From contig JAFXOX010000065.1 in NCBI GenBank assembly GCA_017528345.1, positions 27,699 through 91,698 on the forward strand: DNA of 64,000 nt, read 5' to 3'. The translations under genes were made by a program, and so were the position numbers. Under the pieces are notes generated by a model that was not told the origin of the DNA, searched no databases, and saw only the letters and a program-made list of their open reading frames with translations. Positions 1 to 8,030 of the stretch are shown here, one piece after another; position 1 is the stretch's first letter; every line of letters begins with the position of its first letter. The DNA comes from Desulfovibrio sp. (GTDB lineage Bacteria > Desulfobacterota > Desulfovibrionia > Desulfovibrionales > Desulfovibrionaceae).

Positions 1-952
1 TGTTCTGCGTGGAAATGGAGAGCTGAGGGGGCATGCCAGGCACCCTGTAGGGTTCAGGCCAGTCAGGCAGGATGGCAAAAACATGGGCATCAGGCAGGGT
101 CAGCCTGAAAGAGCACAGATACAAAGGCCCAGAAGCTTGGCGTGCGCCATACTTAGCATCACCCACCAGGGGATAACCAAGATGAGCCAGTTGGGCACGG
201 ATCTGATGGGTACGGCCGGTGAGAATGCGGACAAGGAGAAGTGTTGCGTCTCGGTTATAGACAAGGGGCGTGACCACGGTTTCAGCGATTTTGCCCATGG
301 TCGGAGATTGTCCGGCCGCAAACACACAGACCTTTTCAAAACCTTCCTGCCATTGTTTGGCAAGACGATGTCGTAAAAGTCTGGGATTCTTCCAGGGCCA
401 AAGGCCACAGACCCAACAGAGATATTCCTTGACCAGATGTCCGGCCCGAATCTGGGCCTGCAGACTTCTCAGGGCACTGTGGCTTGTGGCAACCAGAATC
501 AGCCCCTGCGTGTCCTTGTCAAGGCGATGGGCCGGAACAGGCACAAACGGAGCATTGCCTGCCTCCTGACGCAGCCGCGCAGCCAAGCTATCCTGATGGG
601 CCGAGCCTGGATGCGTCGGCAGGCCGGCGGGCTTGAGATAGGCCACAAGTTGTCCGTATCGGCCCACTACCGGAGGCAGGGGCGGAAGCGTGACCCCGGG
701 CACAAAGGTGCTTTGCCTTGCCATTTTCCAGGCAAAGGGCGGAAGGCGCACAAAGCTACCTGCAGCAATGTGTTCAAAGGGCTTGCAGCGCGCGCCATCG
801 CAGCGAATCTGACCGGTTCTGATCCAACGGTGCAGAAGCGGCTGCGCAAGATGCAGCCTGCGTTCAAGCAGTTGCAGAAGCTTCTGTCCGCCTTCGGCTT
901 CTGTCACAAAAAAGCCACTGCCATTGTCAACAGGCGAGGAATTTTCGTCCAT
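1..952 (-). CDS. RluA-family pseudouridine synthase (C-terminus off the window)
   Basis: Reading leftward from an ATG at 952, one open frame runs off the left edge with about 317 codons visible. Residues about 20-70 look like an S4 RNA-binding domain. The motif HRLDKDTQG carries the catalytic aspartate (about residue 145), and TGRTHQIRAQL is the usual second RluA motif. The enzyme isomerises uridine to pseudouridine in rRNA or tRNA in the cytoplasm; whether it is RluC- or RluD-like cannot be told. It diverges from ffh. An AAGG lies 12 nt before the start, and a small hairpin (GGCAG/CTGCC) sits directly before the ATG. Family assignment is firm; the target site is unknown. Confidence 0.88.
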   Translation of the reverse strand, partial: MDENSSPVDNGSGFFVTEAEGGQKLLQLLERRLHLAQPLLHRWIRTGQIRCDGARCKPFEHIAAGSFVRLPPFAWKMARQSTFVPGVTLPPLPPVVGRYGQLVAYLKPAGLPTHPGSAHQDSLAARLRQEAGNAPFVPVPAHRLDKDTQGLILVATSHSALRSLQAQIRAGHLVKEYLCWVCGLWPWKNPRLLRHRLAKQWQEGFEKVCVFAAGQSPTMGKIAETVVTPLVYNRDATLLLVRILTGRTHQIRAQLAHLGYPLVGDAKYGARQASGPLYLCSFRLTLPDAHVFAILPDWPEPYRVPGMPPQLSISTQN

Positions 953-1026
953 GGCAGTATTCTGCCTTGAAGCGTTGCTTGCGTCAAGAAGCCCAAACGG
1001 GCTTGAACAGCGCTTTTCGACACGGC

Positions 1027-1055
1027 TTGACGTCGACCAATTTACTGGCTATTTT
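1027..1055 (+). promoter_or_regulatory. Candidate sigma-70 promoter for ffh
   Basis: TTGACG (1027-1032), a 17-base spacer and TATTTT (1050-1055) lie 43 bases before the ffh start in the gap between the divergent genes. The match to the -35/-10 consensus is good but was judged by eye only. Confidence 0.45.
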
Positions 1056-1097
1056 TTTTTGCTATTTGCGCGATTTTCTCTGAGAGACGGAGTTCTC

Positions 1098-2579
1098 ATG
1101 TTCGAAAGTTTATCTGACAGACTGAGCGGTGTTTTTACAAGCCTGCGTGGCCATGGCCGCCTGACTGAAGAAAATATTCAGGCCGGACTCAGGGAAGTGC
1201 GTCTGGCGCTGCTGGAAGCAGATGTCAATTTCTCCGTTGTCAAAACCTTTGTGGACAATGTCCGCGCCAAATGCGTGGGCCAGGATCTGCTCAAGGGTGT
1301 GAATCCCGCTCAGCAGGTTGTCAAAATTGTCCACGATGAGCTGGTTTCGATTCTTGGCGGTGAAAGCAGTACCCTCAATCTTGCTGGTGCGCAGCCAGCA
1401 AGTATTATGCTCGTGGGTCTGCAGGGCTCTGGTAAAACCACAAGTGCGGGTAAGCTTGCCAATCTTTTGCGCAAGCAGAAAATGCGTCCCTACCTTGTGC
1501 CCCTTGATGTCTATCGGCCAGCAGCCATTGACCAGCTCATGGTTCTAGCCAAACAGCTAAATATTCCCTGTTTTCCCTCAACCACGGAGATGACACCTCA
1601 TCAGATAGCACTTGCGGCCCTAGAACAGGCGCGTGCGGAACAGGCAACCGTGCTGATTCTGGATACGGCGGGCCGGCTGCATGTGGATGAAGCGCTGATG
1701 GATGAGCTCAAGGACCTCAAGGAGACTCTGCACCCCCAAGAGATTCTCTTTGTGGCCGACGCCATGACAGGTCAGGAAGCGGTCAATGTCGCCCAGGCCT
1801 TTCATGAAAAAATCACCCTGACAGGCGTTGTGCTAACTAAGATGGACGGTGATGCCCGAGGCGGTGCGGCACTCTCCATCCGTTCCGTCATAGGAGCTCC
1901 CGTCAAATTCGTTGGCGTCGGTGAAAAGCTCTCGGAAATGGAGGTCTTCCACCCGGACCGTATTGCCGGCCGCATCCTGGGCATGGGTGATGTACTGACC
2001 CTGGTTGAAAAGGCTCAAGAGACCATTAATGCTGAAGAGGCCGAAGCTCTGGCCAAAAAGATGCGTAAGGCCAGCTTCAACTTTGAAGATTTCCTGCAGC
2101 AACTGCGTCGCATCAAGAAAATCGGATCTCTCGACAGTATTTTTAAGATGATTCCAGGCTTTTCCGGTATTCGGGAAAAAATTCAGGCGGCGACCAATGC
2201 CATGCCTGAAAAGGAACTGGTCAAGGTAGAAGCCATTATCAGCTCCATGACCGTTCAGGAACGTCAGAATCCCGATATTCTCAACGGCAGCCGCCGGGCC
2301 AGAATCGCCAGAGGTGCCGGCGTAACCGTGACGGATGTCAACCGTCTGGTGAAACAGTTCGAAGACATGCGCAAGATGATGAAAAGCGTCATGGGTGGGA
2401 AGCAGAAGAGGCCGGCCATTCCCGGTCTTGGTCAAATGAATCTCCCTGGCATGGCCGGTATGGGACTGCCGCCGATGCCTGACAATCAGGGATCTGCGCT
2501 ACGTTTTGGATCATCTTCCTCAAGCAGTGATCAGCGTAAAAAGAAAAAAAAGGAAAAACGCAAGCACGGCAGGAAATAG
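1098..2579 (+). CDS. ffh: Signal recognition particle protein Ffh
   Basis: This 493-residue GTPase binds 4.5S RNA and delivers signal-bearing ribosomes to the membrane with FtsY. The N domain begins MFESLSDRL. The P-loop GLQGSGKTT is at about 107-115, followed by DTAGR and TKMDGDARGG in the G domain, and the C-terminal third is the methionine-rich M domain ending in a lysine-rich tail. ATG 1098 was chosen because GGAG lies six to seven bases before it and the protein then starts as the family does; the frame is open further upstream without a matching start. It heads the rpsP-khpA-rimM-mutM group, a usual order in this lineage. Confidence 0.98.
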   Translation: MFESLSDRLSGVFTSLRGHGRLTEENIQAGLREVRLALLEADVNFSVVKTFVDNVRAKCVGQDLLKGVNPAQQVVKIVHDELVSILGGESSTLNLAGAQPASIMLVGLQGSGKTTSAGKLANLLRKQKMRPYLVPLDVYRPAAIDQLMVLAKQLNIPCFPSTTEMTPHQIALAALEQARAEQATVLILDTAGRLHVDEALMDELKDLKETLHPQEILFVADAMTGQEAVNVAQAFHEKITLTGVVLTKMDGDARGGAALSIRSVIGAPVKFVGVGEKLSEMEVFHPDRIAGRILGMGDVLTLVEKAQETINAEEAEALAKKMRKASFNFEDFLQQLRRIKKIGSLDSIFKMIPGFSGIREKIQAATNAMPEKELVKVEAIISSMTVQERQNPDILNGSRRARIARGAGVTVTDVNRLVKQFEDMRKMMKSVMGGKQKRPAIPGLGQMNLPGMAGMGLPPMPDNQGSALRFGSSSSSSDQRKKKKKEKRKHGRK

Positions 2580-2644
2580 GCTTGCCAAGCATTAATACTT
2601 GATTTTTTTATCTACAATTGCTACTATTCATTAAAGGAGTTCCT

Positions 2645-2881
2645 ATGGCAGTGAAGTTAAAACTGACGCGTCTCGGCAGTAAAAAGCATCCCTTTTACCG
2701 GGTGGTGGCAGCAAATGATGAGACCGCGCGAGATGGTCGTCCTTTAGAATTTCTGGGTTACTACAACCCGATGACAAACCCACCAGAAGTGAAACTGAAT
2801 GCAGAAAAAATCAAGGAGTGGCTTGATCGCGGTGCAAAACCGACGGATACTGTGCGTTCCCTATTGAAGGAGCATATGTAG
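2645..2881 (+). CDS. rpsP: 30S ribosomal protein bS16
   Basis: This 78-residue small-subunit protein begins [18 protein letters not shown], the standard bS16 opening, and has full family length. ATG 2645 follows AAAGGAG at good spacing; an upstream in-frame start would add nine residues not found in the family. It lies 65 bases after ffh and 47 bases before khpA, so co-transcription from the ffh promoter is likely. Confidence 0.98.
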   Translation: MAVKLKLTRLGSKKHPFYRVVAANDETARDGRPLEFLGYYNPMTNPPEVKLNAEKIKEWLDRGAKPTDTVRSLLKEHM

Positions 2882-2928
2882 CTAAGTTTCTCTGCCTTCA
2901 GATAAGGTGGTGGCGAAGGAGGGACGCC

Positions 2929-3159
2929 ATGAGAAACCTTATAGAGTTCATCGCCAAGTCACTCGTCGATCATCCAGAAGATGTTCAGGTGAGCGAGATT
3001 GAAGGCGAACAGACTACCGTTCTGGAGCTGAAGGTTGCACAAGATGATCTTGGAAAGGTAATAGGCAAGCAAGGGCGTACGGCAAGGGCTTTGCGTACCA
3101 TACTGAGTGCAGCTTCGACGAAGGCAAAGAAGCGTACCGTTCTTGAAATTCTCGAGTAA
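2929..3159 (+). CDS. khpA: KH-domain RNA-binding protein KhpA
   Basis: This 76-residue single KH domain has the RNA-binding loop GKQG inside [14 protein letters not shown]. KhpA proteins (KhpB partners in Gram-positives) bind RNA and are commonly encoded between rpsP and rimM, as here. A strong GAAGGAGG precedes the ATG. The C-terminus [10 protein letters not shown] is the usual family ending. Its exact RNA targets in this organism are unknown. Confidence 0.95.
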   Translation: MRNLIEFIAKSLVDHPEDVQVSEIEGEQTTVLELKVAQDDLGKVIGKQGRTARALRTILSAASTKAKKRTVLEILE

Positions 3160-3340
3160 CATCTGACAGATCAAGTTATCCTCATACAAGCAGCGGTTTT
3201 GCAAGATCAGTGGGGTTTGGCAATCTGCTGAACATTGAAAACAAGTTGTGCTCGTCACAACAGTTTGCAGCGTACAAATGTTGTCTTTCAACGAAGAATT
3301 TGGCGCTGTTTGACAGAGAGTCTCTGCGCTCTGGATAATT

Positions 3341-3850
3341 ATGATAAAGTATATTCACATGGGTTCTCTTGGTAGGCCTCATGGAATTTCAGGGGAGATC
3401 GTCCTTGACTGGTACGGCGTCTCCCCCTTTTCGTCTGTAATGACCTTCTGGCTCGTTGTGAGAGATTCTGAGCCCAGGCCCATTCACATCGAACGGGCAC
3501 GCAGACACAATGGCCATCTCCTCATCACCATCGAGGGAATCACAAATCGTGATCAGGCAAGCGCCCTGCGCGGCGCCAGACTCTGTTGCCTGCGCAGCGA
3601 TCTGCCTGAGCCTGACGAGGGCGAAGCCTATATCAGCGATCTTTTGGGAGCTGATGTTTTTTTGCCCAATGGCACACGACTTGGCCGTTTTTCCCACCTT
3701 GTCCAAGGGGCCTGTGTCTGGTCCATCATTGACGATGATGGCCGCGAGATCCTTTTTCCAGCAGAGGAATCCTTTATCACGGCTCTTGATGCACCGGGCA
3801 AGCGCATTGTCATTGATCCTCCCCAAGGCCTGCTCGAACTCTACCGCTAA
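3341..3850 (+). CDS. rimM: Ribosome maturation factor RimM
   Basis: This 169-residue protein assists 30S head assembly by binding uS19. The N-terminal domain opens with MGSLGRPHGISGEI and the C-terminal PRC-barrel contains the family segments DLLGADVF and ILFPAEESF. The gap of 181 bases after khpA and the lack of a clear Shine-Dalgarno before ATG 3341 are unusual for the group; ATG 3359 is an alternative but would cut into the first strand. mutM follows after 11 bases. trmD, normally next to rimM, is on the opposite strand downstream. Confidence 0.93.
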   Translation: MIKYIHMGSLGRPHGISGEIVLDWYGVSPFSSVMTFWLVVRDSEPRPIHIERARRHNGHLLITIEGITNRDQASALRGARLCCLRSDLPEPDEGEAYISDLLGADVFLPNGTRLGRFSHLVQGACVWSIIDDDGREILFPAEESFITALDAPGKRIVIDPPQGLLELYR

Positions 3851-3861
3851 CGGAAACAGCA

Positions 3862-4695
3862 ATGCCTGAACTTCCTGAAGTTGAAAGCGTTGTGCGTTCT
3901 CTTGCCCCGCATCTGCTTGGCGCAAGGTTTTTACACGTTACCCTGTTGCGAGAAGAGAGTTTGCAGCAAGGAAGCCTCCCCTTATCCGAGCTCTGCGGCA
4001 GGCGTATTCTTTCCCTATCCCGCCGTGGCAAGCTGATCCTGATCGGTCTTGAGACCATCACCAGGCCAAGCACGCTGGTTGTCCATTTGCGCATGACAGG
4101 AGCCCTCCTCTGTCATCCCTCCGCTACGCCTCTGAATCCCCATACCCGCTGCTGTTTTTCCCTCTCAAGCCAGCACAAGCCCCTCGCTCTTTTTTTCGAT
4201 GATATCCGCTGTTTCGGGAAACTCTTTTTGGCAACGGAGTCCATGCTTCGCAGCTGGAAATACTTTGCCGAACTTGGACCAGAACCTCTGGAAACCCGGC
4301 TTGCCCTCTTTGAGGATCGCTTAAGCCAAAGAAAAAGCGCCACCATCAAGGCAGCGCTGCTCGATCAAAAAGTTTTGGCTGGTTTAGGGAATATCTACGC
4401 CGATGAATCGCTTTTTCACGCACATATTCTTCCAACTCGCCCCGTTGAGAGCCTCAGCCACGAAGAAATCAAGCTTCTCCTGGCAAGCATCAAGCATATT
4501 CTGAAAAAAGCCATCAAAGGATGTGGCACTTCCTTTCGCAACTACAGGGATGCCAACGGACATGCTGGGGCTTTTCAAAACGAGCTCGCGGTTTACGGCA
4601 GAGCAGGTCTGCCCTGCCTCCACTGCCACACGCGCCTGAAGAAAACACGTGTCTGCGGCCGTGGCACCGTTTTCTGTCCCCGCTGCCAGCACTAG
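3862..4695 (+). CDS. mutM: Formamidopyrimidine-DNA glycosylase (Fpg)
   Basis: This 277-residue base-excision repair enzyme removes 8-oxoguanine and formamidopyrimidines and nicks the abasic site. It starts PELPEVESV, placing the catalytic proline and glutamate at 2 and 3. RRGKLI carries the conserved lysine, and the C-terminus has four zinc-finger cysteines (CLHC and CPRC) with CGRGTVFCP. It is the last gene of the plus-strand group and converges with a minus-strand gene only five bases away. Confidence 0.96.
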   Translation: MPELPEVESVVRSLAPHLLGARFLHVTLLREESLQQGSLPLSELCGRRILSLSRRGKLILIGLETITRPSTLVVHLRMTGALLCHPSATPLNPHTRCCFSLSSQHKPLALFFDDIRCFGKLFLATESMLRSWKYFAELGPEPLETRLALFEDRLSQRKSATIKAALLDQKVLAGLGNIYADESLFHAHILPTRPVESLSHEEIKLLLASIKHILKKAIKGCGTSFRNYRDANGHAGAFQNELAVYGRAGLPCLHCHTRLKKTRVCGRGTVFCPRCQH

Positions 4696-4700
4696 CCTGG

Positions 4701-5177
4701 CTAATCATCCTCGTGCGTCTTTATCTCATTTTTTTCCTCTTCCTTCACGACAACCGCGTTCAAGGAGTCAAGCAAGGCGTCCACCCCCTTTTTCTCCATA
4801 CCGGTAGAGACCACAGAGATAAAGATTGACTCTCTCTGGACAAGTTGGACAAGCAAAGGCAGATTATCTCGTGTCCCTGTGATGGTTACGCGGCCCTTGC
4901 CTTCCTTTTTTTTGACATCTTTCAATTCCAGACGGGCAGGAATTGGCCGCTGCAGGGCGTCCAGCGTAAGTCCTTCACTGTCGTTGACGGCAATCACAAG
5001 GCTTTGCTTGTGATCATGGCTCGTCAGATGCACGCCATTGGGCAGCATCTCCTCAATCCAAGAGTCGTCAACATGCAGGGAAAAAAGGTTCGGTTTCTGA
5101 CCAAAGGTCAGCTCCTTGGCAGCAGCCGAGGAACTCAGTACACAACAACACAAAACGCCAAGCAAAAAGGTTCGCAT
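4701..5177 (-). CDS. Small secreted protein, function unknown
   Basis: This 158-residue protein begins with a clear signal peptide (MRTFLLGVLCCCVLSSSAAA, likely cleavage after AAA before KE). No lipobox is convincing, so it should be soluble in the periplasm. The C-terminus is charged (KEEEKNEIK). I do not recognise the family. It is read away from smpB, 12 bases after its end, and may be co-transcribed as the last gene of the rsmI-smpB group. Convergence with mutM leaves no room for a separate terminator. Confidence 0.7.
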   Translation of the reverse strand: MRTFLLGVLCCCVLSSSAAAKELTFGQKPNLFSLHVDDSWIEEMLPNGVHLTSHDHKQSLVIAVNDSEGLTLDALQRPIPARLELKDVKKKEGKGRVTITGTRDNLPLLVQLVQRESIFISVVSTGMEKKGVDALLDSLNAVVVKEEEKNEIKTHEDD

Positions 5178-5189
5178 AGTTTCGCCTGC

Positions 5190-5645
5190 CTACAAGAGTT
5201 CCCTGGCCAGATCGCGCTCACAGGCGCGCTGTTTCAAACTTTCCCGATGATCATGCATTTTTTTGCCCCGACCAAGGGCGATTTCCACTTTGACATGGCC
5301 GCGGGCAAAATAGAGACGCACAGGCACAACCGTCAAACCTTTCTGAGCCACAGCTGCAGCCAGGCGTATGATTTCCTGCGCATGCAGCAGAAGGCGGCGG
5401 GGTCTGTCCGGTTGCTGAGGGGTATAGCCGGCATTTTCGTACGGTGAAATATGCAGAGACACCAGCCACGCTTCTCCGTTGCGAAATTCCACATAGCTGT
5501 CGATAAAGTTGACCTTATGCGCCCTCAGACTTTTGACTTCAGGACCTGTCAGCGCAATGCCCGCCTCGAGAAAATTATCAAGCTCGTATAAAAAACGAGC
5601 TTTTTTATTGACGGCGATATCGGAGGCTGATTTCTTATGCGCCAT
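5190..5645 (-). CDS. smpB: SsrA-binding protein SmpB
   Basis: This 151-residue partner of tmRNA loads SsrA RNA into stalled ribosomes. Visible family segments are NKKARFLYEL near the start, GPEVKSLR, and the C-terminal basic tail ALGRGKKMHDHRESLK, which reaches the decoding centre. AAGGA lies eight bases before the start. It lies three bases after rsmI, so translation is probably coupled. The ssrA gene itself is not in the window. Confidence 0.97.
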   Translation of the reverse strand: MAHKKSASDIAVNKKARFLYELDNFLEAGIALTGPEVKSLRAHKVNFIDSYVEFRNGEAWLVSLHISPYENAGYTPQQPDRPRRLLLHAQEIIRLAAAVAQKGLTVVPVRLYFARGHVKVEIALGRGKKMHDHRESLKQRACERDLARELL

Positions 5646-5648
5646 GAC

Positions 5649-6512
5649 TCAGTCCTTTGCTGAGAGCTGACTCTCAGCGGCTTCCTTGCGTTCCCGCAGC
5701 AGGGCATAGAGTTCCTTACTGCTCCAGCCACTGACAACACGCTGCAATTCACGAATCAGATCCCTGGCCCTGCAGCCATGTTCACGCGCGGCGAGCTCAA
5801 AGAGCACTTCATCTTTGGGCGTTCTCAGCTTTTCAGCTGGCGGTCCAATGAGAACTGTCAGCTCACCAAGCAAAGGCGTAGGCAAACGGTCCCAAAATTC
5901 AAGGGGCAAAAGTATAAATTCTTCATGGTCCTTGGTCAATTCACGGCAGACGGCAAGTTCGCGCGCTCCCAAAATGGCCAAAGCCTGCCTGAGGCTCTCT
6001 GCAAGCCGGTCACCACGCTCAAAAAAAATCAACGTGCCGGGTGTTCTCGCAAAGGCCGTAAAAAGTCGACGTTTTCCCGCTGTATCTCTGGGCAGAAAAC
6101 CAAGAAAGGAGTAGGGAAGCGGGGGAAGTCCGGCTGCGGACAAAGCGCAGACCGGTGCTGAGGGACCGGGAACCGGTGAGACAGCAATACCCTGCCTGCG
6201 GCAGGCACGCACCAGATGATAGCCGGGATCCGATAGCAGGGGGGTTCCCGCATCGCTAATCAAGGCCACATCCTCTCCGGCCTTCAGCCTGGCCAGAACT
6301 TCTGCCTCACGTTCCTGTTCATTGTGCTCAAAAAAGCTCAGCATGGGACGCTTAGGCAAGCCACAGGCTGTGAAAAGCCGCTGAGCCCGACGCGTATCTT
6401 CAGCCAGAATACAGTCTGCTGTGGCAAGAATGTCACGCGCCCGCAACGATAGATCAGAAACTTCACCTAAGGGTGTGGCAACAATCCAAAGACGTGGATG
6501 ACTTGGGGGCAT
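5649..6512 (-). CDS. rsmI: 16S rRNA 2'-O-ribose C1402 methyltransferase RsmI
   Basis: This 287-residue tetrapyrrole-methylase-fold enzyme methylates C1402 of 16S rRNA using S-adenosylmethionine. Motifs include LWIVATPLGEVSD at the start, LAEDTRRAQ, ISDAGTPLLSDPG and PVPGPSA. The length matches the family. It lies 10 bases after rnhB and just before smpB, forming a compact minus-strand operon for ribosome-linked functions. Confidence 0.96.
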   Translation of the reverse strand: MPPSHPRLWIVATPLGEVSDLSLRARDILATADCILAEDTRRAQRLFTACGLPKRPMLSFFEHNEQEREAEVLARLKAGEDVALISDAGTPLLSDPGYHLVRACRRQGIAVSPVPGPSAPVCALSAAGLPPLPYSFLGFLPRDTAGKRRLFTAFARTPGTLIFFERGDRLAESLRQALAILGARELAVCRELTKDHEEFILLPLEFWDRLPTPLLGELTVLIGPPAEKLRTPKDEVLFELAAREHGCRARDLIRELQRVVSGWSSKELYALLRERKEAAESQLSAKD

Positions 6513-6522
6513 AGCAGAGCAC

Positions 6523-7200
6523 CTACAGAGATCTCAGCAGCGACATTTCGTGCTCGTCCGGCTTTTCGGGAAGCACTCTGCGAAAGCTGAGCCTGTGCAA
6601 CGGACAGGGGCCATGCGTGGCCAACATGCGCAAGTGCAGAGCAGAACCATAGCCGACATGGCGCTCAAAACCGTATTCAGGCCAGCGTTTGGCCAAAGTG
6701 TGCATCATGGCATCACGATAGGTCTTGGCAAGGATTGAAGCGGCTGAAATAGCGGCAACCGAGGCATCACCTTTAACAATAGCCCGCTGCCAGGGGACAC
6801 TCTCGGCATGGTGCCTGCGCCAAAAACGAGCAAGGACATCGGCCGGCACAGTCTTATTGCCGTCAATATAGAGTCCCTTGGGAGCAAGAGACAGTCTTGC
6901 CACAGCCATGCTCATGGCCATCAGCGTCGCCTGCAGGATATTGATGCGGTCAATGGTTTTTTGCCCCACAAGCCCTATGGCCCAGGCCAGACAGCCTGTT
7001 TTGATCTGACAGGCGAGCGCTTCTCGCTTCTTGGCTGTCAGTTTCTTGGAATCCGTGAGACCTGGCAGGCTAAAATGTTCAGGCAACATAACCGCTGCAG
7101 CCACTACTGGCCCCGCCAAGCAGCCCCGACCCACTTCGTCGATCCCCGCGCAAGGGCCTTTGTCCGCTTTGGGGACATAGATAAGAAGGGTATCTGCCAT
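6523..7200 (-). CDS. rnhB: Ribonuclease HII
   Basis: This enzyme of about 225 residues cuts RNA in DNA-RNA hybrids and misincorporated ribonucleotides. GIDEVGRG supplies the first acidic metal ligands, followed by DSKKL and the later acidic sites near VVKGDASVAAISAASI. ATG 7200 is preferred because AAGGAAGG precedes it; an in-frame start at 7242 lacks a ribosome site and would add 14 residues. It is first of the rnhB-rsmI-smpB group, separated from rplS by a terminator. Confidence 0.95.
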   Translation of the reverse strand: MADTLLIYVPKADKGPCAGIDEVGRGCLAGPVVAAAVMLPEHFSLPGLTDSKKLTAKKREALACQIKTGCLAWAIGLVGQKTIDRINILQATLMAMSMAVARLSLAPKGLYIDGNKTVPADVLARFWRRHHAESVPWQRAIVKGDASVAAISAASILAKTYRDAMMHTLAKRWPEYGFERHVGYGSALHLRMLATHGPCPLHRLSFRRVLPEKPDEHEMSLLRSL

Positions 7201-7415
7201 AGACCTTCCTTCTGTCGCACGCAGGATCTGCGTCTTTGGCAATTCATGCGCTGTGTCAAAAGAAACGTTTTATGATTTTTTGTAAAAAAACCTGAGAGGA
7301 ATTTTCGAAAACACGGAGAGCATATTTCATGCGGACATTTGATGAAGCTCAAGCACACCTTTCACGCAGTCTTTGCAAAAAAAAAAAGCTTGCGACCTTC
7401 CTCTCTGGTGCCCAC

Positions 7416-7452
7416 AAAAAAAAAGCACGGAACATTGCTGCCCCGTGCCAAA
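7416..7452 (-). terminator. Rho-independent terminator after rplS
   Basis: On the minus strand a six-base GCACGG/CCGTGC stem (arms 7443-7448 and 7425-7430) is followed by nine T. It lies about 34 bases past the rplS stop and separates trmD-rplS from rnhB. A further A-rich run near 7378-7387 lies beyond it. Confidence 0.8.
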
Positions 7453-7485
7453 AATATGTCCCTGTATCGCCAACAAGCAGGGATA

Positions 7486-7836
7486 TCAGGAAAAACGGTT
7501 GCGGGGCTTAATACGCGCAGCCTTACCCTTGAGGTTCCGCAGATAGTACAGACGGCTTCTGCGCACACGACCTTCTGTGACCACTTCCACATGATCGATG
7601 AAAGGGGAATACAGCGGGAAAATGCGCTCAACGCCCACGCCGTCAGAAATTTTGCGCACCGTAAAGCTGGCATTGGTGGTACCGCGTGAAACGCGGATGA
7701 CATTGCCCTGAAAAATCTGAATACGTTCCTTTTCGCCTTCTACGATACGCAGATGCACTTTGACCGTATCGCCGGAGCGAAAACTCGGCATATCCATACG
7801 CATATTTTCGCGTTCAATTTTTTCAATAACGTTCAT
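7486..7836 (-). CDS. rplS: 50S ribosomal protein bL19
   Basis: This 116-residue large-subunit protein at the 30S-50S interface begins MNVIEKIE and contains [19 protein letters not shown] and [13 protein letters not shown], all family hallmarks. ATG 7836 is chosen; a TTG three bases before is in frame but atypical. No Shine-Dalgarno lies close to the start. A strong GGAGG is 52 bases upstream, bridged by a hairpin (see the entry at 7837). trmD lies upstream, 194 bases away. Confidence 0.97.
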   Translation of the reverse strand: MNVIEKIERENMRMDMPSFRSGDTVKVHLRIVEGEKERIQIFQGNVIRVSRGTTNASFTVRKISDGVGVERIFPLYSPFIDHVEVVTEGRVRRSRLYYLRNLKGKAARIKPRNRFS

Positions 7837-7893
7837 CAATTTTTTTCAGCGTGAAGACCCCGACAAACACTGCGGGGAGGAAACGCTGCCTCC
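7837..7893 (-). promoter_or_regulatory. Hairpin-bridged ribosome binding site of rplS
   Basis: Read on the minus strand: GGAGG (7893-7889) is followed directly by an outer stem CAGCGT/ACGCTG (7888-7883 with 7852-7847). Inside it is an inner stem CGGGG/CCCCG (+ strand arms 7858-7862 and 7873-7877). Ten bases, mostly A, then lead to ATG. If folded, the GGAGG sits about ten bases from the start. The same outer stem appears before three other genes in the window. A short frame beginning ATGGAGGCAGCG and ending TGATG on the rplS start is an alternative explanation (leader peptide). Confidence 0.55.
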
Positions 7894-8030
7894 ATTGTTT
7901 TTCCTCTATTGAACCAAGAGCCATCCCATCTGCTGATCTGACGATCTTCATGAGATTTCCCAAAACCGCAAATCGCAATATCGCAGGTCCGCGTTCTCAC
8001 AGGCCAATGCACAGCAGGCAGAGACATCCT

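Noticed and set aside
437..970. 177-codon plus-strand frame
   Set aside because: It is the antisense shadow of the pseudouridine synthase, whose motifs are clear on the minus strand.
924..1097. Upstream extension of ffh by 58 codons
   Set aside because: No Ffh has this extension and GGAG is correctly spaced before ATG 1098.
1833..2435. 200-codon minus-strand frame in ffh
   Set aside because: Fully antisense to a conserved gene, with no ribosome site or known family.
3160..3340. Possible terminator between khpA and rimM
   Set aside because: No stem with a T run was found; the gap stays unexplained.
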